From NCBI GenBank assembly GCA_036562385.1, contig DATCKG010000071.1, forward strand, positions 1 through 64,000: 64,000 nt of DNA, given 5' to 3'. The stretch's first letter is position 1, and each line of letters starts with the position of its first letter. Source of the DNA: DATCKG01 sp036562385 (GTDB lineage Bacteria; Bacillota; Sulfobacillia; Symbiobacteriales; Symbiobacteriaceae). A program made the position numbers and the translations under genes. The notes beneath the pieces are model-generated. The model was given only the letters and a program-made list of their open reading frames with translations. It was not told where the DNA came from and did no database searches. This document shows, piece after piece, positions 26,688-34,837 of this stretch.

Positions 26688-26782
26688 CCGCATCCTCCGG
26701 CAGTTCATATGTTTCCGTCAATTGAGACGTTATTCCACTTGTACGTGCATTTCCCTGCCAGGGTGGCGGATAAGACTAAATC

Positions 26783-26804
26783 GGGGCTTCCCACCGGAAG
26801 CCCC
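26783..26804 (-). terminator. Intrinsic terminator of speH
   Basis: GGGGCTTCC-N4-GGAAGCCCC on the minus strand is followed by GATTTAGTC. The stem is perfect and the T-run weak. Confidence 0.7.
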
Positions 26805-26829
26805 GTCACTCACCTTGCCTTTCCGATTG

Positions 26830-27228
26830 TCAGTTGGCAGCGGCTGCCAGCCGGAGCTTGGGCAGATCGACAATCTCCCCGGCACCGCGCTGCAGCGCCC
26901 GATAGCCGGCCACCCGACCGCCCAGAACCGACTTCAGATAGTCACAGGCGATCTCCGGGTCGACCGTGGTCCCGCACGTGTAGCAATCCACAGCCGCGAA
27001 TCCCTCTTCAGGATAGGTGTGGATCGACAGGTGCGACTCCGAGAGGACAAGAATACCCGTTACGCCCTGGGGGTGAAATCGTACGAAATGCTCCCCCACG
27101 ATGGTGGCTCCACATCGGTGAGCCGCTTCCACCATGGCTTCTCTGAGAAAATCAGCGTCATTGAGCTTTTCGAAGGGAACCTCGCGGAGATCCATGGCGA
27201 TGTGCCTGCCATACGTAGAGTAAGCCAT
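26830..27228 (-). CDS. speH: S-adenosylmethionine decarboxylase proenzyme
   Basis: The product has 132 residues and is a class 1B (Bacillus/Thermotoga type) enzyme. It self-cleaves at the SESHLSIHTYPE motif, between Glu64 and Ser65, to create the pyruvoyl cofactor. Downstream landmarks are the DCYTCG loop with the catalytic Cys and the GATIVGEHFVRFHPQGVTG strand. It supplies decarboxylated AdoMet for spermidine synthesis. The start at 27228 is chosen for the GGGGGGAG SD just above; a long frame extends upstream into the leader. It stands alone; no speE or speA is in the window. A long structured leader suggests post-initiation control. Confidence 0.93.
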   Translation of the reverse strand: MAYSTYGRHIAMDLREVPFEKLNDADFLREAMVEAAHRCGATIVGEHFVRFHPQGVTGILVLSESHLSIHTYPEEGFAAVDCYTCGTTVDPEIACDYLKSVLGGRVAGYRALQRGAGEIVDLPKLRLAAAAN

Positions 27229-27240
27229 GACGTACTCCCC

Positions 27241-27423
27241 CCTGGTAAAGAATTCTAGCCCTCTCAAGCTAGACGGGACCATCGTCACGCCAACGGGGGA
27301 TAAGTCGGGGCACTCTCACCGAAGCCCCCAACCCTTTAAGGCGTACTAGGTTCCTGTTTTTGAAAAAGTGTTGAGCCGTCTCTACCTCCGCAACATGGGT
27401 GACCGGAAAGTTGGCTCGCAATC
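27241..27423 (-). promoter_or_regulatory. Structured speH leader RNA, candidate riboswitch or attenuator
   Basis: About 195 bases separate the promoter from the speH start. On the minus strand three nested pairings are seen: GACGG (27380-27376) with CCGTC (27276-27272), ACGCC (27344-27340) with GGCGT (27291-27287), and GTTGGGGGC (from 27332) with GCCCCGAC (to 27304). A further hairpin, TCTAGC...GCTAGA near 27273-27254, is followed by ATTCTTT and overlaps the end of the first stem, as an attenuator would. I do not recognise a known riboswitch class. The 27459-27646 stretch above contains only the promoters and no gene. Confidence 0.45.
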
Positions 27424-27429
27424 CCTTGC

Positions 27430-27458
27430 ATTCTAGCAGGCGCCGCTCGCCCTGTCAA
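27430..27458 (-). promoter_or_regulatory. Strong sigma-A promoter of speH
   Basis: TTGACA (27458-27453), a 17-base spacer and TAGAAT (27435-27430) on the minus strand. Confidence 0.8.
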
Positions 27459-27646
27459 CTTTCCATTGCATCACCCGTTCGCCACTGAGAGGGCCGAACA
27501 GCTACCTGCATGTGAGCAACCTCCCCCAGAATACCGAATTACCCTGTGAAGTTCAAGAGGGTAGATGAAGAAAGTGATGGGACTTGGGCCGTCCGGGTAT
27601 GAGCCGCTCCTTCCCGACTGAAACTACGTCGGGAGGGGGTGAAGAG

Positions 27647-27877
27647 ATGGCACACCAGGAAATCTACTGCACCGTCAACAGCTGCTACTACTACGGCAGC
27701 GGCGATGTCTGCACAGCGCAGAAGATCCTGATCCGCCACAACCCGGCCACGCTGGGCACTGACATGGAGGTCGGCGCCCTGGGCGACGAGGCGCACGATT
27801 CCGCCCAGACGCTCTGTGAGACCTTCATTCCCAAGGATCGGGGGCCAAAGCCTGGGATCGCCCGCATCAACCGGTAA
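27647..27877 (+). CDS. DUF1540 domain small cysteine protein
   Basis: The product has 76 residues. The DUF1540 pattern is clear: IYCTVNSCYYYGSGDVCTAQKILI at the start and DSAQTLCETFIPK near the end, four Cys that could bind a metal. Such proteins occur in spore-forming Firmicutes; their function is not established. GGGAGGGGGTGAAG precedes the ATG, and a small hairpin (CCCGAC/GTCGGG, 27613-27633) partly covers that SD and could control translation. It is a single gene between speH and the htrA operon. Confidence 0.85.
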   Translation: MAHQEIYCTVNSCYYYGSGDVCTAQKILIRHNPATLGTDMEVGALGDEAHDSAQTLCETFIPKDRGPKPGIARINR

Positions 27878-27894
27878 GCCAGGGGTATGGCTGC

Positions 27895-27922
27895 AAGGGG
27901 AGCACCACCGAAGGTGCTCCCT
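27895..27922 (+). terminator. Hairpin after the DUF1540 gene
   Basis: AAGGGGAGCACC-ACCGA-GGTGCTCCCTT is a strong stem (one mismatch) with a poor T-run. A near copy lies at 28096-28125 in convergent orientation. No gene is seen between 27923 and 28145. Confidence 0.55.
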
Positions 27923-28095
27923 TCACGCTACAGTACCCCAGGGGCAGGCAGCCCGTCGCACACCGCGGCCCGGAGACTGGCCCGCGAGGCCGCTGCTCCC
28001 GTGAAAAGCGGATTATCATTTCATAATAATAGCATCAAAATATATGCATGTGAACAAGCGCTCCAACCACGCAGGTTCGTTGCCACAACGGCACA

Positions 28096-28125
28096 AGAGG
28101 GAGCACCACCATGGGTGCTCCCTCT
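28096..28125 (-). terminator. Hairpin after the 55-codon gene
   Basis: AGAGGGAGCACC and its complement form a perfect 12-base stem with a 6-base loop. On the minus strand it follows the small gene by about 20 bases and is followed by TGTGCC, so it lacks a T-run. It shares the GGGAGCACC core with the hairpin at 27895. Confidence 0.5.
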
Positions 28126-28145
28126 GCTTGATCGCCACGGGCGGC

Positions 28146-28313
28146 CTACTCCTCCGACGTCCGGTCCGCTCCCAACTGGGAGTCGTCCGGGTTGTCCTGA
28201 GCCACCAGCGACTCCCCACCGCTACGGGTGCGGGGCGACCGGACACGTTTCCCGGAGCACCCACACGGCTCATCGGTGCGGGACCCCGTGTGGTGCTTCC
28301 TCGGCTCGGCCAT
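28146..28313 (-). CDS. Small hydrophilic protein, 55 codons, unknown
   Basis: The minus-strand frame runs from ATG 28313 to TAG 28146. AAAGGAGGG, an almost ideal SD, lies 7 bases above the ATG, and a strong hairpin follows the stop. The protein is very charged (MAEPRKHHTGSR start, C-x-C in EPCGCSGKR, acidic end GADRTSEE), with no signal or membrane segment. It starts 35 bases after the htrA stop, so it would be the fourth gene of the response regulator-kinase-htrA transcript. The CGCSG pair of Cys might bind a metal or be redox-active. I do not recognise a family. Confidence 0.55.
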   Translation of the reverse strand: MAEPRKHHTGSRTDEPCGCSGKRVRSPRTRSGGESLVAQDNPDDSQLGADRTSEE

Positions 28314-28348
28314 CAGGCATCCCTCCTTTCAGAAGGAAGGGTGCCCAG

Positions 28349-29698
28349 TTAGTCGATCAGGTCATCCGGCCGTGCCTCCAAGGTGGCCGTCAGCATCAGG
28401 GTCTGGTTGCCCCGGACCACCTTGAGGGTGATGGTGTCACCCACTGCCTTCCGCTGTACGTACTCCACCACGTCATCGGCGCTTCGGACGGGCTGGTCAT
28501 CCACCTGCACGATAATGTCGGCGGCGATCAGTTGGCCCCGCCGGTTGAACCCGGCTGCCCGCAGGCCGGCCTTGGCCGCCGGGCTGCCCTCGTACACGTC
28601 CAGTATGATGGCGCCTTCCTGCACCGAAACGCCGAGCTGCTGCGCCAGCGCCGGCGTCATGTCGCCCATGCTGACGCCCAGCCACGGATGCTGGACCCGC
28701 TCGCCGCTCATCAGCGCCGGCAGGGCCGCCTTCGCGGCGTTGATCGGTATGGCAAACCCGATGCCCACGTTGGCCTCGATGCCGGTGGAGCCGGTCTCAA
28801 TCAAGGTGTTGATGCCGATCACCTCGCCCCGGGCATTCAGCAGCGGCCCGCCGGAGTTGCCGGGGTTGATGGCCGCGTCGGTCTGAATCGCCCCGGGGAT
28901 GGAGAAAGGATTGTTGGCCTCCCGCACCTGCCGGCCCACCGCCGAGATGATGCCGGCGGTCACGGTGAACTCCTGGCCGAAGGGCGATCCGATGGCGATG
29001 GCCAGTTCCCCGACCTGCACCTGGTCCGAGTCGCCCAGGGTCGCCGGCACCAGGGTCCGGTTGCCCGGATCCACCTTCACCACCGCCAGGTCCTGGTACG
29101 GATCGGTGCCCACCACCTCGCCGGCCAGGATGGTGCCGTCCACGAACTTCACCTGTATGGTCTGGGCATTATCCACCACATGGTAGTTGGTCAGAATGTA
29201 GCCCCGTTCATCCACCACAAACCCGGATCCCTGGCTGGTCCCCCGGAACCAGCCGGAACCGGTGGTGACGTTCAGAATCACGACGGAAGGTACCACCTTT
29301 TTATAAACCGCGGGAATGACGTTGTTGATACCCAGGCCGTCCACGACGGGATGGCCGGTACCCGGATACTCGTCGGTCACACCGATGGGCCGCGCCTCTT
29401 GCTGGCGGAAAGTCAGCGCCCAGGTGGTAGCGCTGCCCACCGCCGCCCCGAACGCCACCAGGGCCACGGCCGCGGCAATCCGCCTCCAGCCGCCGCCCCG
29501 CCGGCGCCCGGTGGAATGGGCCGTGACAGCCGTACCTTCCGCCGTACGTTCCGCCAGGGGCTCACCGTCGACGACGATTTCGGGCAACGCCATCAGCGGG
29601 TCTTCCGCATCGGCTGAGCGGTCGATCTGCCTTTCGTCCTGCATCGGATCAGAAGCCTGGCCGCCGGGCTGCTCCCACTTCTTGTCATCGTTCAGCAT
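28349..29698 (-). CDS. htrA: HtrA/DegP-like membrane serine protease
   Basis: The product has 449 residues. An acidic cytoplasmic N-terminus of about 70 residues is followed by a membrane anchor (IAAAVALVAFGAAVGSATTWAL). The trypsin-like domain shows LTNYHVVDNA (His), DLAVVKVD (Asp) and INPGNSGGPLLN (Ser). One C-terminal PDZ domain (HPWLGVSMGDMTPALAQQLGV ... GSPAAKAGL) follows. This is the HtrA/YyxA type, degrading misfolded proteins at the outer face of the membrane. The ATG has GGGGGGAG upstream. It lies 87 bases after the sensor kinase gene on the same strand; the linkage matches CssRS-HtrA-type envelope stress control. Confidence 0.93.
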   Translation of the reverse strand: MLNDDKKWEQPGGQASDPMQDERQIDRSADAEDPLMALPEIVVDGEPLAERTAEGTAVTAHSTGRRRGGGWRRIAAAVALVAFGAAVGSATTWALTFRQQEARPIGVTDEYPGTGHPVVDGLGINNVIPAVYKKVVPSVVILNVTTGSGWFRGTSQGSGFVVDERGYILTNYHVVDNAQTIQVKFVDGTILAGEVVGTDPYQDLAVVKVDPGNRTLVPATLGDSDQVQVGELAIAIGSPFGQEFTVTAGIISAVGRQVREANNPFSIPGAIQTDAAINPGNSGGPLLNARGEVIGINTLIETGSTGIEANVGIGFAIPINAAKAALPALMSGERVQHPWLGVSMGDMTPALAQQLGVSVQEGAIILDVYEGSPAAKAGLRAAGFNRRGQLIAADIIVQVDDQPVRSADDVVEYVQRKAVGDTITLKVVRGNQTLMLTATLEARPDDLID

Positions 29699-29785
29699 TG
29701 CAGTTCTCCCCCCTTCTTCTTCATTTCTGTGAAACGATCATGCCAGGGGAGGCTGAAATGAATCTGAATACAGCCTGAGCGTCAC

Positions 29786-31177
29786 CTAAGGATTTGGCAG
29801 CGCTTCAAGACGCTTCCCCTTGACCACAGGCAGCCACACACTGAAGGTGCTGCCCTTACCCAGTTCGCTCTCCACCGAAATCCGGCCGCCGTGAACGCCC
29901 ACCACCCACTTGGCAATGGCCAGCCCGAGCCCGGCGCCGCCCCTGCTCCGGGCCCGGTCGGCCCGGAAAAACCGGTCAAAGATGTGGGGCAGATCCTCCG
30001 GCGCGATGCCCTGGCCGGTATCCACCACCTGGATGACCACCCCATCTCCCTGGCGGCCGGCCCGAACGGTGACACTGCCCTCGGCCGTATACTTGAAGGC
30101 GTTATCAATCAAGATCATCAGGGCCCGGCAGAGCCACTCCTCATGGCCCATCACCACCACGTGGTCCAGGGCTTCCGGGATCTCCATCCGGAACTCCACC
30201 TGGTGCGGCATCGCCTGCGCCCTCCGGCAGGCATCCCGCACCAGGGGCCCCAGGGCAATCGGCTCCAGCTCCACCGTCTGGCTGGCGTCGGCCCGGGCCA
30301 TGGTCAGCAGCTCCTCTACCAGTCGGGACATCCGCTCCGCTTCGGAAGCCATGTCGGCCAGGGCCTCCGGGTCGAGCGTTCCCGCCCGCCGGAGGTAATC
30401 GATATTGCCGCGGATGATGGTGAGCGGCGTCCGCAGTTCGTGGGAGGCATCGGCCACAAAGCGCTTCTGGGCGTCCACGGAGGCTGCCAGCCGCGCGTAA
30501 AGCCCCTCCAGTTGATCCAGCATGTCGTTGAAGGTGCGGACCAGCACACCGATCTCATCCTCCGGTCCCTGGTACGGGACCCGCAGGCTGAGATCAGCGG
30601 ACTCACCGATGGCCCGGGCCGCTTTGGCCACTTTCTCGATCGGGCCGATGGCTTTCCAGGCCACCAGCCAGACCGCCACGGCTCCCAGCGCCACGAACAG
30701 GATCGCCCCCACCACGATGGGCTGCATCATCAAGGACTTGGCGGTACTCAGCAGCCGCAAGGTATAGGCGGCCTGGACGTACAAGTATGTGGGCCCGAAG
30801 CGCACCGGCAGCGTGTACAGGCGGTACGGCTCCCCCTCGGCGTCGAACTCAGTGGTGAAAACGGCACGGCCGTGGCGGGCGGCCTCCGGCAACGGAAAAA
30901 GCCCCTCGAAGTTGCTGGATTGTGCCACCGGGGTGTTATCCACCCGGACGAGGATGAAGGTGGAGCGGTCCCCCAGTCCGTCCAGGCGGGGCAGCGCGCC
31001 GAAGGTCTGGTAGTAGCGAGCCACCCGGCCGGCCACTTCCTGCAGGGTGCGATCCACCGACTGCTCGAAAGCCCACTGCAGAACCCCGTACAGCAGGGAT
31101 GAAAACAGAACCAGGGCCGCCGCCAGGAGGGCTGAATACAGCAGCGTCAGCCGCAGGCGGAAGGACACGGCATTCAC
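29786..31177 (-). CDS. HAMP-domain sensor histidine kinase
   Basis: The product has 463 residues. Two N-terminal membrane helices (LLYSALLAAALVLFSSLLYGVL and PIVVGAILFVALGAVAVWLVAW) flank an extracellular sensor of about 130 residues. Then come HAMP, a HisKA domain with the phospho-acceptor in SHELRTPLTIIRGN, and a HATPase_c with DNAFKY (N box), DTGQGIAPEDLPHIFDRF and GAGLGLAI (G boxes). The GTG start overlaps the response regulator stop by four bases (GTGA). With the htrA gene next in line, the likely stimulus is cell-envelope or secretion stress; this is inference. Confidence 0.93.
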   Translation of the reverse strand: MNAVSFRLRLTLLYSALLAAALVLFSSLLYGVLQWAFEQSVDRTLQEVAGRVARYYQTFGALPRLDGLGDRSTFILVRVDNTPVAQSSNFEGLFPLPEAARHGRAVFTTEFDAEGEPYRLYTLPVRFGPTYLYVQAAYTLRLLSTAKSLMMQPIVVGAILFVALGAVAVWLVAWKAIGPIEKVAKAARAIGESADLSLRVPYQGPEDEIGVLVRTFNDMLDQLEGLYARLAASVDAQKRFVADASHELRTPLTIIRGNIDYLRRAGTLDPEALADMASEAERMSRLVEELLTMARADASQTVELEPIALGPLVRDACRRAQAMPHQVEFRMEIPEALDHVVVMGHEEWLCRALMILIDNAFKYTAEGSVTVRAGRQGDGVVIQVVDTGQGIAPEDLPHIFDRFFRADRARSRGGAGLGLAIAKWVVGVHGGRISVESELGKGSTFSVWLPVVKGKRLEALPNP

Positions 31178-31866
31178 TCCCTCAGCACGTACCCGACACC
31201 CCGGACAGTCTGAATCAGACGGGGTTCCCCGCCCGCCTCCAGCTTCTGCCGCAGGTTCTTGATGAAGACTTCCAGCACGTTGCTTTCACCGGTGAAATCA
31301 TAACCCCAGACCTTTTCCATCAGGGTGTCGCGGGTCAGCACCTGGCGCGGATGCTGCAGAAAGAGCAGCAGCAATTCGTACTCCTTGGGGGTCAGTTTGA
31401 AGGTCCGGTTGCCCCGCCTGGCTTCCCAGGTCCGGGTGTCCAGGGACAGATCCGCATACCGAAGCACTGCGGGGCGGCCGCTTTCTTCCAGATCAGAAGG
31501 CTCGGCGCGCCGGAGCAGGGCCCGAACCCGTGCCAGCAGCTCTTCCAGCGCAAAGGGCTTGACCAGGTAATCGTCGGCTCCGGCATCCAGACCGCTTACC
31601 CGGTCCGACACCGCGTCCCGGGCGGTGAGCATGAGGATCGGAAACCGCTCCCCCGCGGCCCGGACCCGGCGGCAGACTTCCATGCCGTCCACCCCGGGCA
31701 TCATGATGTCCAGGATCATCAAGTCCGGCGCCTGCTGGGCCACCTGCCGGATCGCTTCCGTCCCACTGTTGGCCACGGTGACCTCATAGCCTTCCAGGAC
31801 CAGGCTGCGGCGCAGGAACGAGGTGATCTTGACGTCGTCATCCACCACCAGGATCCGATGAGGCAA
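31174..31866 (-). CDS. OmpR/PhoB-family response regulator
   Basis: The product has 230 residues. The receiver has an acidic pair in VVDDD, the phospho-Asp in LMILDIMMPGVDG and Lys in DYLVKPFALEEL. The C-terminal winged helix is FKLTPKEYELLLLFLQHPRQVLTRDTLMEKVWGY ... VFIKNLRQKL. The start is a TTG (31866) with AAGGGGGGA above; the preceding in-frame sequence is not protein-like. First gene of the transcript RR-kinase-htrA-small protein. Confidence 0.93.
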   Translation of the reverse strand: MPHRILVVDDDVKITSFLRRSLVLEGYEVTVANSGTEAIRQVAQQAPDLMILDIMMPGVDGMEVCRRVRAAGERFPILMLTARDAVSDRVSGLDAGADDYLVKPFALEELLARVRALLRRAEPSDLEESGRPAVLRYADLSLDTRTWEARRGNRTFKLTPKEYELLLLFLQHPRQVLTRDTLMEKVWGYDFTGESNVLEVFIKNLRQKLEAGGEPRLIQTVRGVGYVLRE

Positions 31867-31904
31867 CCGCTGTCCCCCCTTGCGATGGGACTGGTTCTGT
31901 ACTG

Positions 31905-31934
31905 AGTATAAACGCTGAAACGTTCGGCGTGCAA
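31905..31934 (-). promoter_or_regulatory. Promoter of the two-component/htrA operon
   Basis: TTGCAC (31934-31929), 18 bases, TATACT (31910-31905) on the minus strand. It lies about 40 bases above the TTG start, clear of the preceding terminator at 32036-32070. Confidence 0.55.
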
Positions 31935-32035
31935 AGCAGTGCCCACGCTGGTGCTCGCCGGAACAGGGGTACACCGGCGCAGACGGCATTTTAACCCAAA
32001 GGTCTTCCCAACACACAGGAACGGGAGCAAGAATC

Positions 32036-32070
32036 AACGCCCCCTGGAGGACTGCCTCCGGGGGCGTTTT
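32036..32070 (-). terminator. Terminator of the 2-oxoacid dehydrogenase operon
   Basis: AACGCCCCC...GGGGGCGTT, with an inner GGAGG/CCTCC, forms a long stem just after the lpdA stop. T-residues follow better on the plus strand (TTTTGTCC) than on the minus strand, but only minus-strand genes adjoin it. Confidence 0.65.
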
Positions 32071-32082
32071 GTCCTGGCCATC

Positions 32083-33495
32083 TCATTTGCGGCCAGCCTT
32101 CTCAATGCTGCGGAGCATGCTCCGGGCCGCTTCCAGAATCCCTTCTGACAGGGTGGGATGATAGTGGGGCGTCAGGGCCACATCCGCCACGAGCGCCCCC
32201 ATCTCCAGGGCCAGAGCCATCTCGCCGATCAGTTCCGAAGCCTCCGGCCCGCAGATCTGCGCACCCAGGAGAACCCCGGTTTTCCGGTCCGCGACCAGCT
32301 TCACCAGGCCGTCGGACTCCCCCATGGTCAGGGCCCGGCCCACCGCCATGAACATCCAGCGGCCCACCAGCACGTCGTAGCCCTGCTGACGGGCTTCCTG
32401 TTCGGTAAGACCGACGGAGGCAATCTCCGGATCGGTGAAGACCACGGTGGGCACCGTCTGCCAGTCGGCATGACTGGGCAGCCCCGCGATGGCTTCTGCC
32501 GCCACAATCCCCTGGGCGCTGGCCTTGTGGGCCAGCATGACGGGACTGCAGACATCGCCCACCGCAAAGATGTGGGGCACGTTGGTCCGCTGCTGGCTGT
32601 CCACCGGAATGAAACCCCGCTCGTCCAACGTCACCCCGGCCCGTTCCAAGTCCAGCCCTTCGGTGTACGGGCGCCGGCCCACCGAAACCAGCACCTTCTC
32701 CGCTGTAATCAGGTGGGGCTGTCCCTCGGCGTCGGTCACCTTCACCTTGCCGTCCTGCAGGCCGCCCTCGGCCCGGGCCTTCAGCATCACAGTGACTCCC
32801 AACCGGCGCAGCTTCCGCATGAGCACGGCCACCAGGTCCGGATCAGTACCCGGCAGAAGCTGCTCCGTGGCCTCCACGATCGTCACCCGGGCCCCCAGCT
32901 TGGCGTAAGCGATGCCCAGTTCCACACCGATATACCCGCCTCCCACCACCACGAGTTCCCGGGGAACCGACGTGAAAGCCAGGGCGCCGGTGGAGTCCAC
33001 CACGTCCTTGCCGTCGATGGGAAAGAAGGGCGGGTTCACCGGCCGGGAGCCGGTGGCGATGATGGCATACTTGAAGCTGTACAGAGCGGTCTGGCCGTCC
33101 TCCGTCTCCACGCGGACCGTGTGGGGGTCGGCAAAACGGGCCCGCCCCCTGACCACCTCCACGTCCGCCGCCTTCAGCAAGCTCGCGACGCCGGCCTGCA
33201 GCCGCTTGATCACCTTGGTCTCCTTCCACCGCTGGGTCTGGGCAAAGTCCAGCTCCAGGGCGCCGCTGATCCGGATGCCCCGCTCCCCGGCCTCCTTCAC
33301 CCGGTGGAGAAGATCCCCCACGCCAATCAGGGCCTTGGAGGGGATGCAGCCCGCGTTCAGGCACGTGCCCCCCAGTTCACCGGCCTCCACCAGGGTAACA
33401 GCCAGCCCCAGCTGGCCGGCCCGTTCCGCGGCCACATAGCCGCCGGGACCCCCGCCGATCACCACCACATCCGTGCCAACCTTGGTCTGGCCCAT
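32083..33495 (-). CDS. lpdA: Dihydrolipoyl dehydrogenase (E3)
   Basis: The product has 470 residues. FAD-binding GGGPGGYVAAERAGQLG, the redox disulfide GGTCLNAGCIPSK, NAD-binding VVGGGYIGVELG, and C-terminal HYHPTLSEGI with the catalytic His-Glu are all intact. It reoxidises dihydrolipoamide of the E2 encoded just upstream, giving NADH. ATG 33495 is chosen; an in-frame start two codons earlier is possible. Last gene of the operon E1alpha-E1beta-E2-E3. Confidence 0.94.
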   Translation of the reverse strand: MGQTKVGTDVVVIGGGPGGYVAAERAGQLGLAVTLVEAGELGGTCLNAGCIPSKALIGVGDLLHRVKEAGERGIRISGALELDFAQTQRWKETKVIKRLQAGVASLLKAADVEVVRGRARFADPHTVRVETEDGQTALYSFKYAIIATGSRPVNPPFFPIDGKDVVDSTGALAFTSVPRELVVVGGGYIGVELGIAYAKLGARVTIVEATEQLLPGTDPDLVAVLMRKLRRLGVTVMLKARAEGGLQDGKVKVTDAEGQPHLITAEKVLVSVGRRPYTEGLDLERAGVTLDERGFIPVDSQQRTNVPHIFAVGDVCSPVMLAHKASAQGIVAAEAIAGLPSHADWQTVPTVVFTDPEIASVGLTEQEARQQGYDVLVGRWMFMAVGRALTMGESDGLVKLVADRKTGVLLGAQICGPEASELIGEMALALEMGALVADVALTPHYHPTLSEGILEAARSMLRSIEKAGRK

Positions 33496-33503
33496 GACCA
33501 CGG

Positions 33504-34802
33504 CTACATCGCCTCCATCATCAGCAGGTCTGGATTGCTGAGCAGTTCGATCACGCGGGCCAGGAACCGGGTGGCCATGGCCCCGTCGATCAGGCGGTGG
33601 TCAAAGGACAGGGCGAGGTACGCCATCTTCCGGATCACGATCTGGCCGTCCCGCACCACCGGCCGGTCCTGGATCTTGCCCACGCCCAGGATCGCCACTT
33701 CCGGCCAGTTGATGACAGGGGTAAAGTACAGCCCACCCACGGAGCCCTGGTTGGAGATGGTAAAGGTGCTGCCCTTCAGTTCGTCGGGCTGCAGTTTGCC
33801 GGCCCGGCCCCGTTCGATCAGGTCCTGCATCTCCGCGGCGATCTGGAAAACCGACTTCCGGTCCACATCCCGCACCACGGGGACCAGGAGCCCGGCCTTG
33901 GTGTCCAGGGCGAAGCCGATGTGATACTGCTTCCGAAGCACAATCTCCTGCCGCTCGTCGTCAATAGACGCGTTCAGGTACGGAAACTCCCGCAGCGCTG
34001 CGGTGACCGCCTTCAAGAAGAAGGGCATGAGCGTCAGCCGGATGCCCCTTTTCGCGGCCAGTTCCTTGGCCCGGCTGTGGAAGGCAATCAGATCCGTCAG
34101 GTCCACTTCGTCCACGGTGGTCACATGGGGAGCCGTGTGCTTGGAGCGGACCATCCGGTCGGCGATCACCTTCCGGATTCCTTTGAGCGGAATCCGCTCC
34201 TCCGGAGCACCGGAAGCCGCTGCTGCCGAGGGCTGTGCCGCTTCCGGCGCCGGCGCCTCCCGGGCGGCCGGGGTCTGGGGCGCGGCCGGAGCCTGGGCAG
34301 CGCCTTCGCCTTTGGCGAACCGGCGCACGTCCTCCGGCGTCACCCGGCCGGCGGGACCTGTGCCTTTCACCTGCCGGATGTCGACCCCCAATTCGCGGGC
34401 CAGACGCCGGGTCGCCGGAGCCGCGAGCACCCGGCCCGGAGGCGGGCCGGCCGGCCTGGAGCCGGGCGCCGGGGCATCAGCCGGAGCCTGCGTCCCGGCG
34501 GCCATCCGGCCCGGATCCTCCGCCCGGGCCGGGGCGGCGGGCGCCTCGGGGGCCGCCCCGGCTTCGTCGCCGTCGAACTCCACCACGACTTCCCCGACCC
34601 GGAGGAGATCCCCGGGCTTCCCAAAGAGCCTGGTCACCCGCCCGGCCACCGGAGAGGTGATCTCCACCGTCGCCTTATCGGTCTGTACCTCCAAGAGCGG
34701 CTGGTCCTCTTCGACCTGATCGCCTACCTTCACCAACCACCGGACCAATTCCGCCTCGTGCAGGCCCTCACCGATGTCTGGAAGCTTGAACGCATACGCC
34801 AT
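33504..34802 (-). CDS. pdhC: 2-oxoacid dehydrogenase E2 (lipoyl acyltransferase)
   Basis: The product has 432 residues. One lipoyl domain (residues 1-77; lipoyl-Lys in EVQTDKATVEI) is followed by an Ala/Pro-rich linker, a peripheral subunit-binding domain (LAAPATRRLARELGVDIRQVKGTGPAGRVTPEDV) and a second Ala/Pro linker. The catalytic domain ends in the HRLIDGAMATRFL active-site motif (His-x3-Asp-Gly). It is acetyl- or branched-acyltransferase of a PDH or BCDH complex; the sequence does not decide which. Confidence 0.92.
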   Translation of the reverse strand: MAYAFKLPDIGEGLHEAELVRWLVKVGDQVEEDQPLLEVQTDKATVEITSPVAGRVTRLFGKPGDLLRVGEVVVEFDGDEAGAAPEAPAAPARAEDPGRMAAGTQAPADAPAPGSRPAGPPPGRVLAAPATRRLARELGVDIRQVKGTGPAGRVTPEDVRRFAKGEGAAQAPAAPQTPAAREAPAPEAAQPSAAAASGAPEERIPLKGIRKVIADRMVRSKHTAPHVTTVDEVDLTDLIAFHSRAKELAAKRGIRLTLMPFFLKAVTAALREFPYLNASIDDERQEIVLRKQYHIGFALDTKAGLLVPVVRDVDRKSVFQIAAEMQDLIERGRAGKLQPDELKGSTFTISNQGSVGGLYFTPVINWPEVAILGVGKIQDRPVVRDGQIVIRKMAYLALSFDHRLIDGAMATRFLARVIELLSNPDLLMMEAM

Positions 34803-34837
34803 AGTCTGCGGCCCTCCTCGGTGCTACTGCAGCGGGC

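Noticed and set aside
26744..26761. A sigma-54-like sequence (CTGGCAGGGAAATGCACG) above the activator gene
   Set aside because: The GG and GC elements are one base too close for RpoN, and no activator sites are visible.
27895..28125. Possible CRISPR-like repeats because two similar hairpins occur close together
   Set aside because: Only two copies, in opposite orientation, with one spacer of about 170 bases; no cas genes are nearby.
28016..28273. An 85-codon minus-strand frame overlapping the small-gene region
   Set aside because: It has no SD, crosses the hairpin at 28096, and is rich in Arg and Trp without pattern. The frame at 28146-28313 has far better translation signals.
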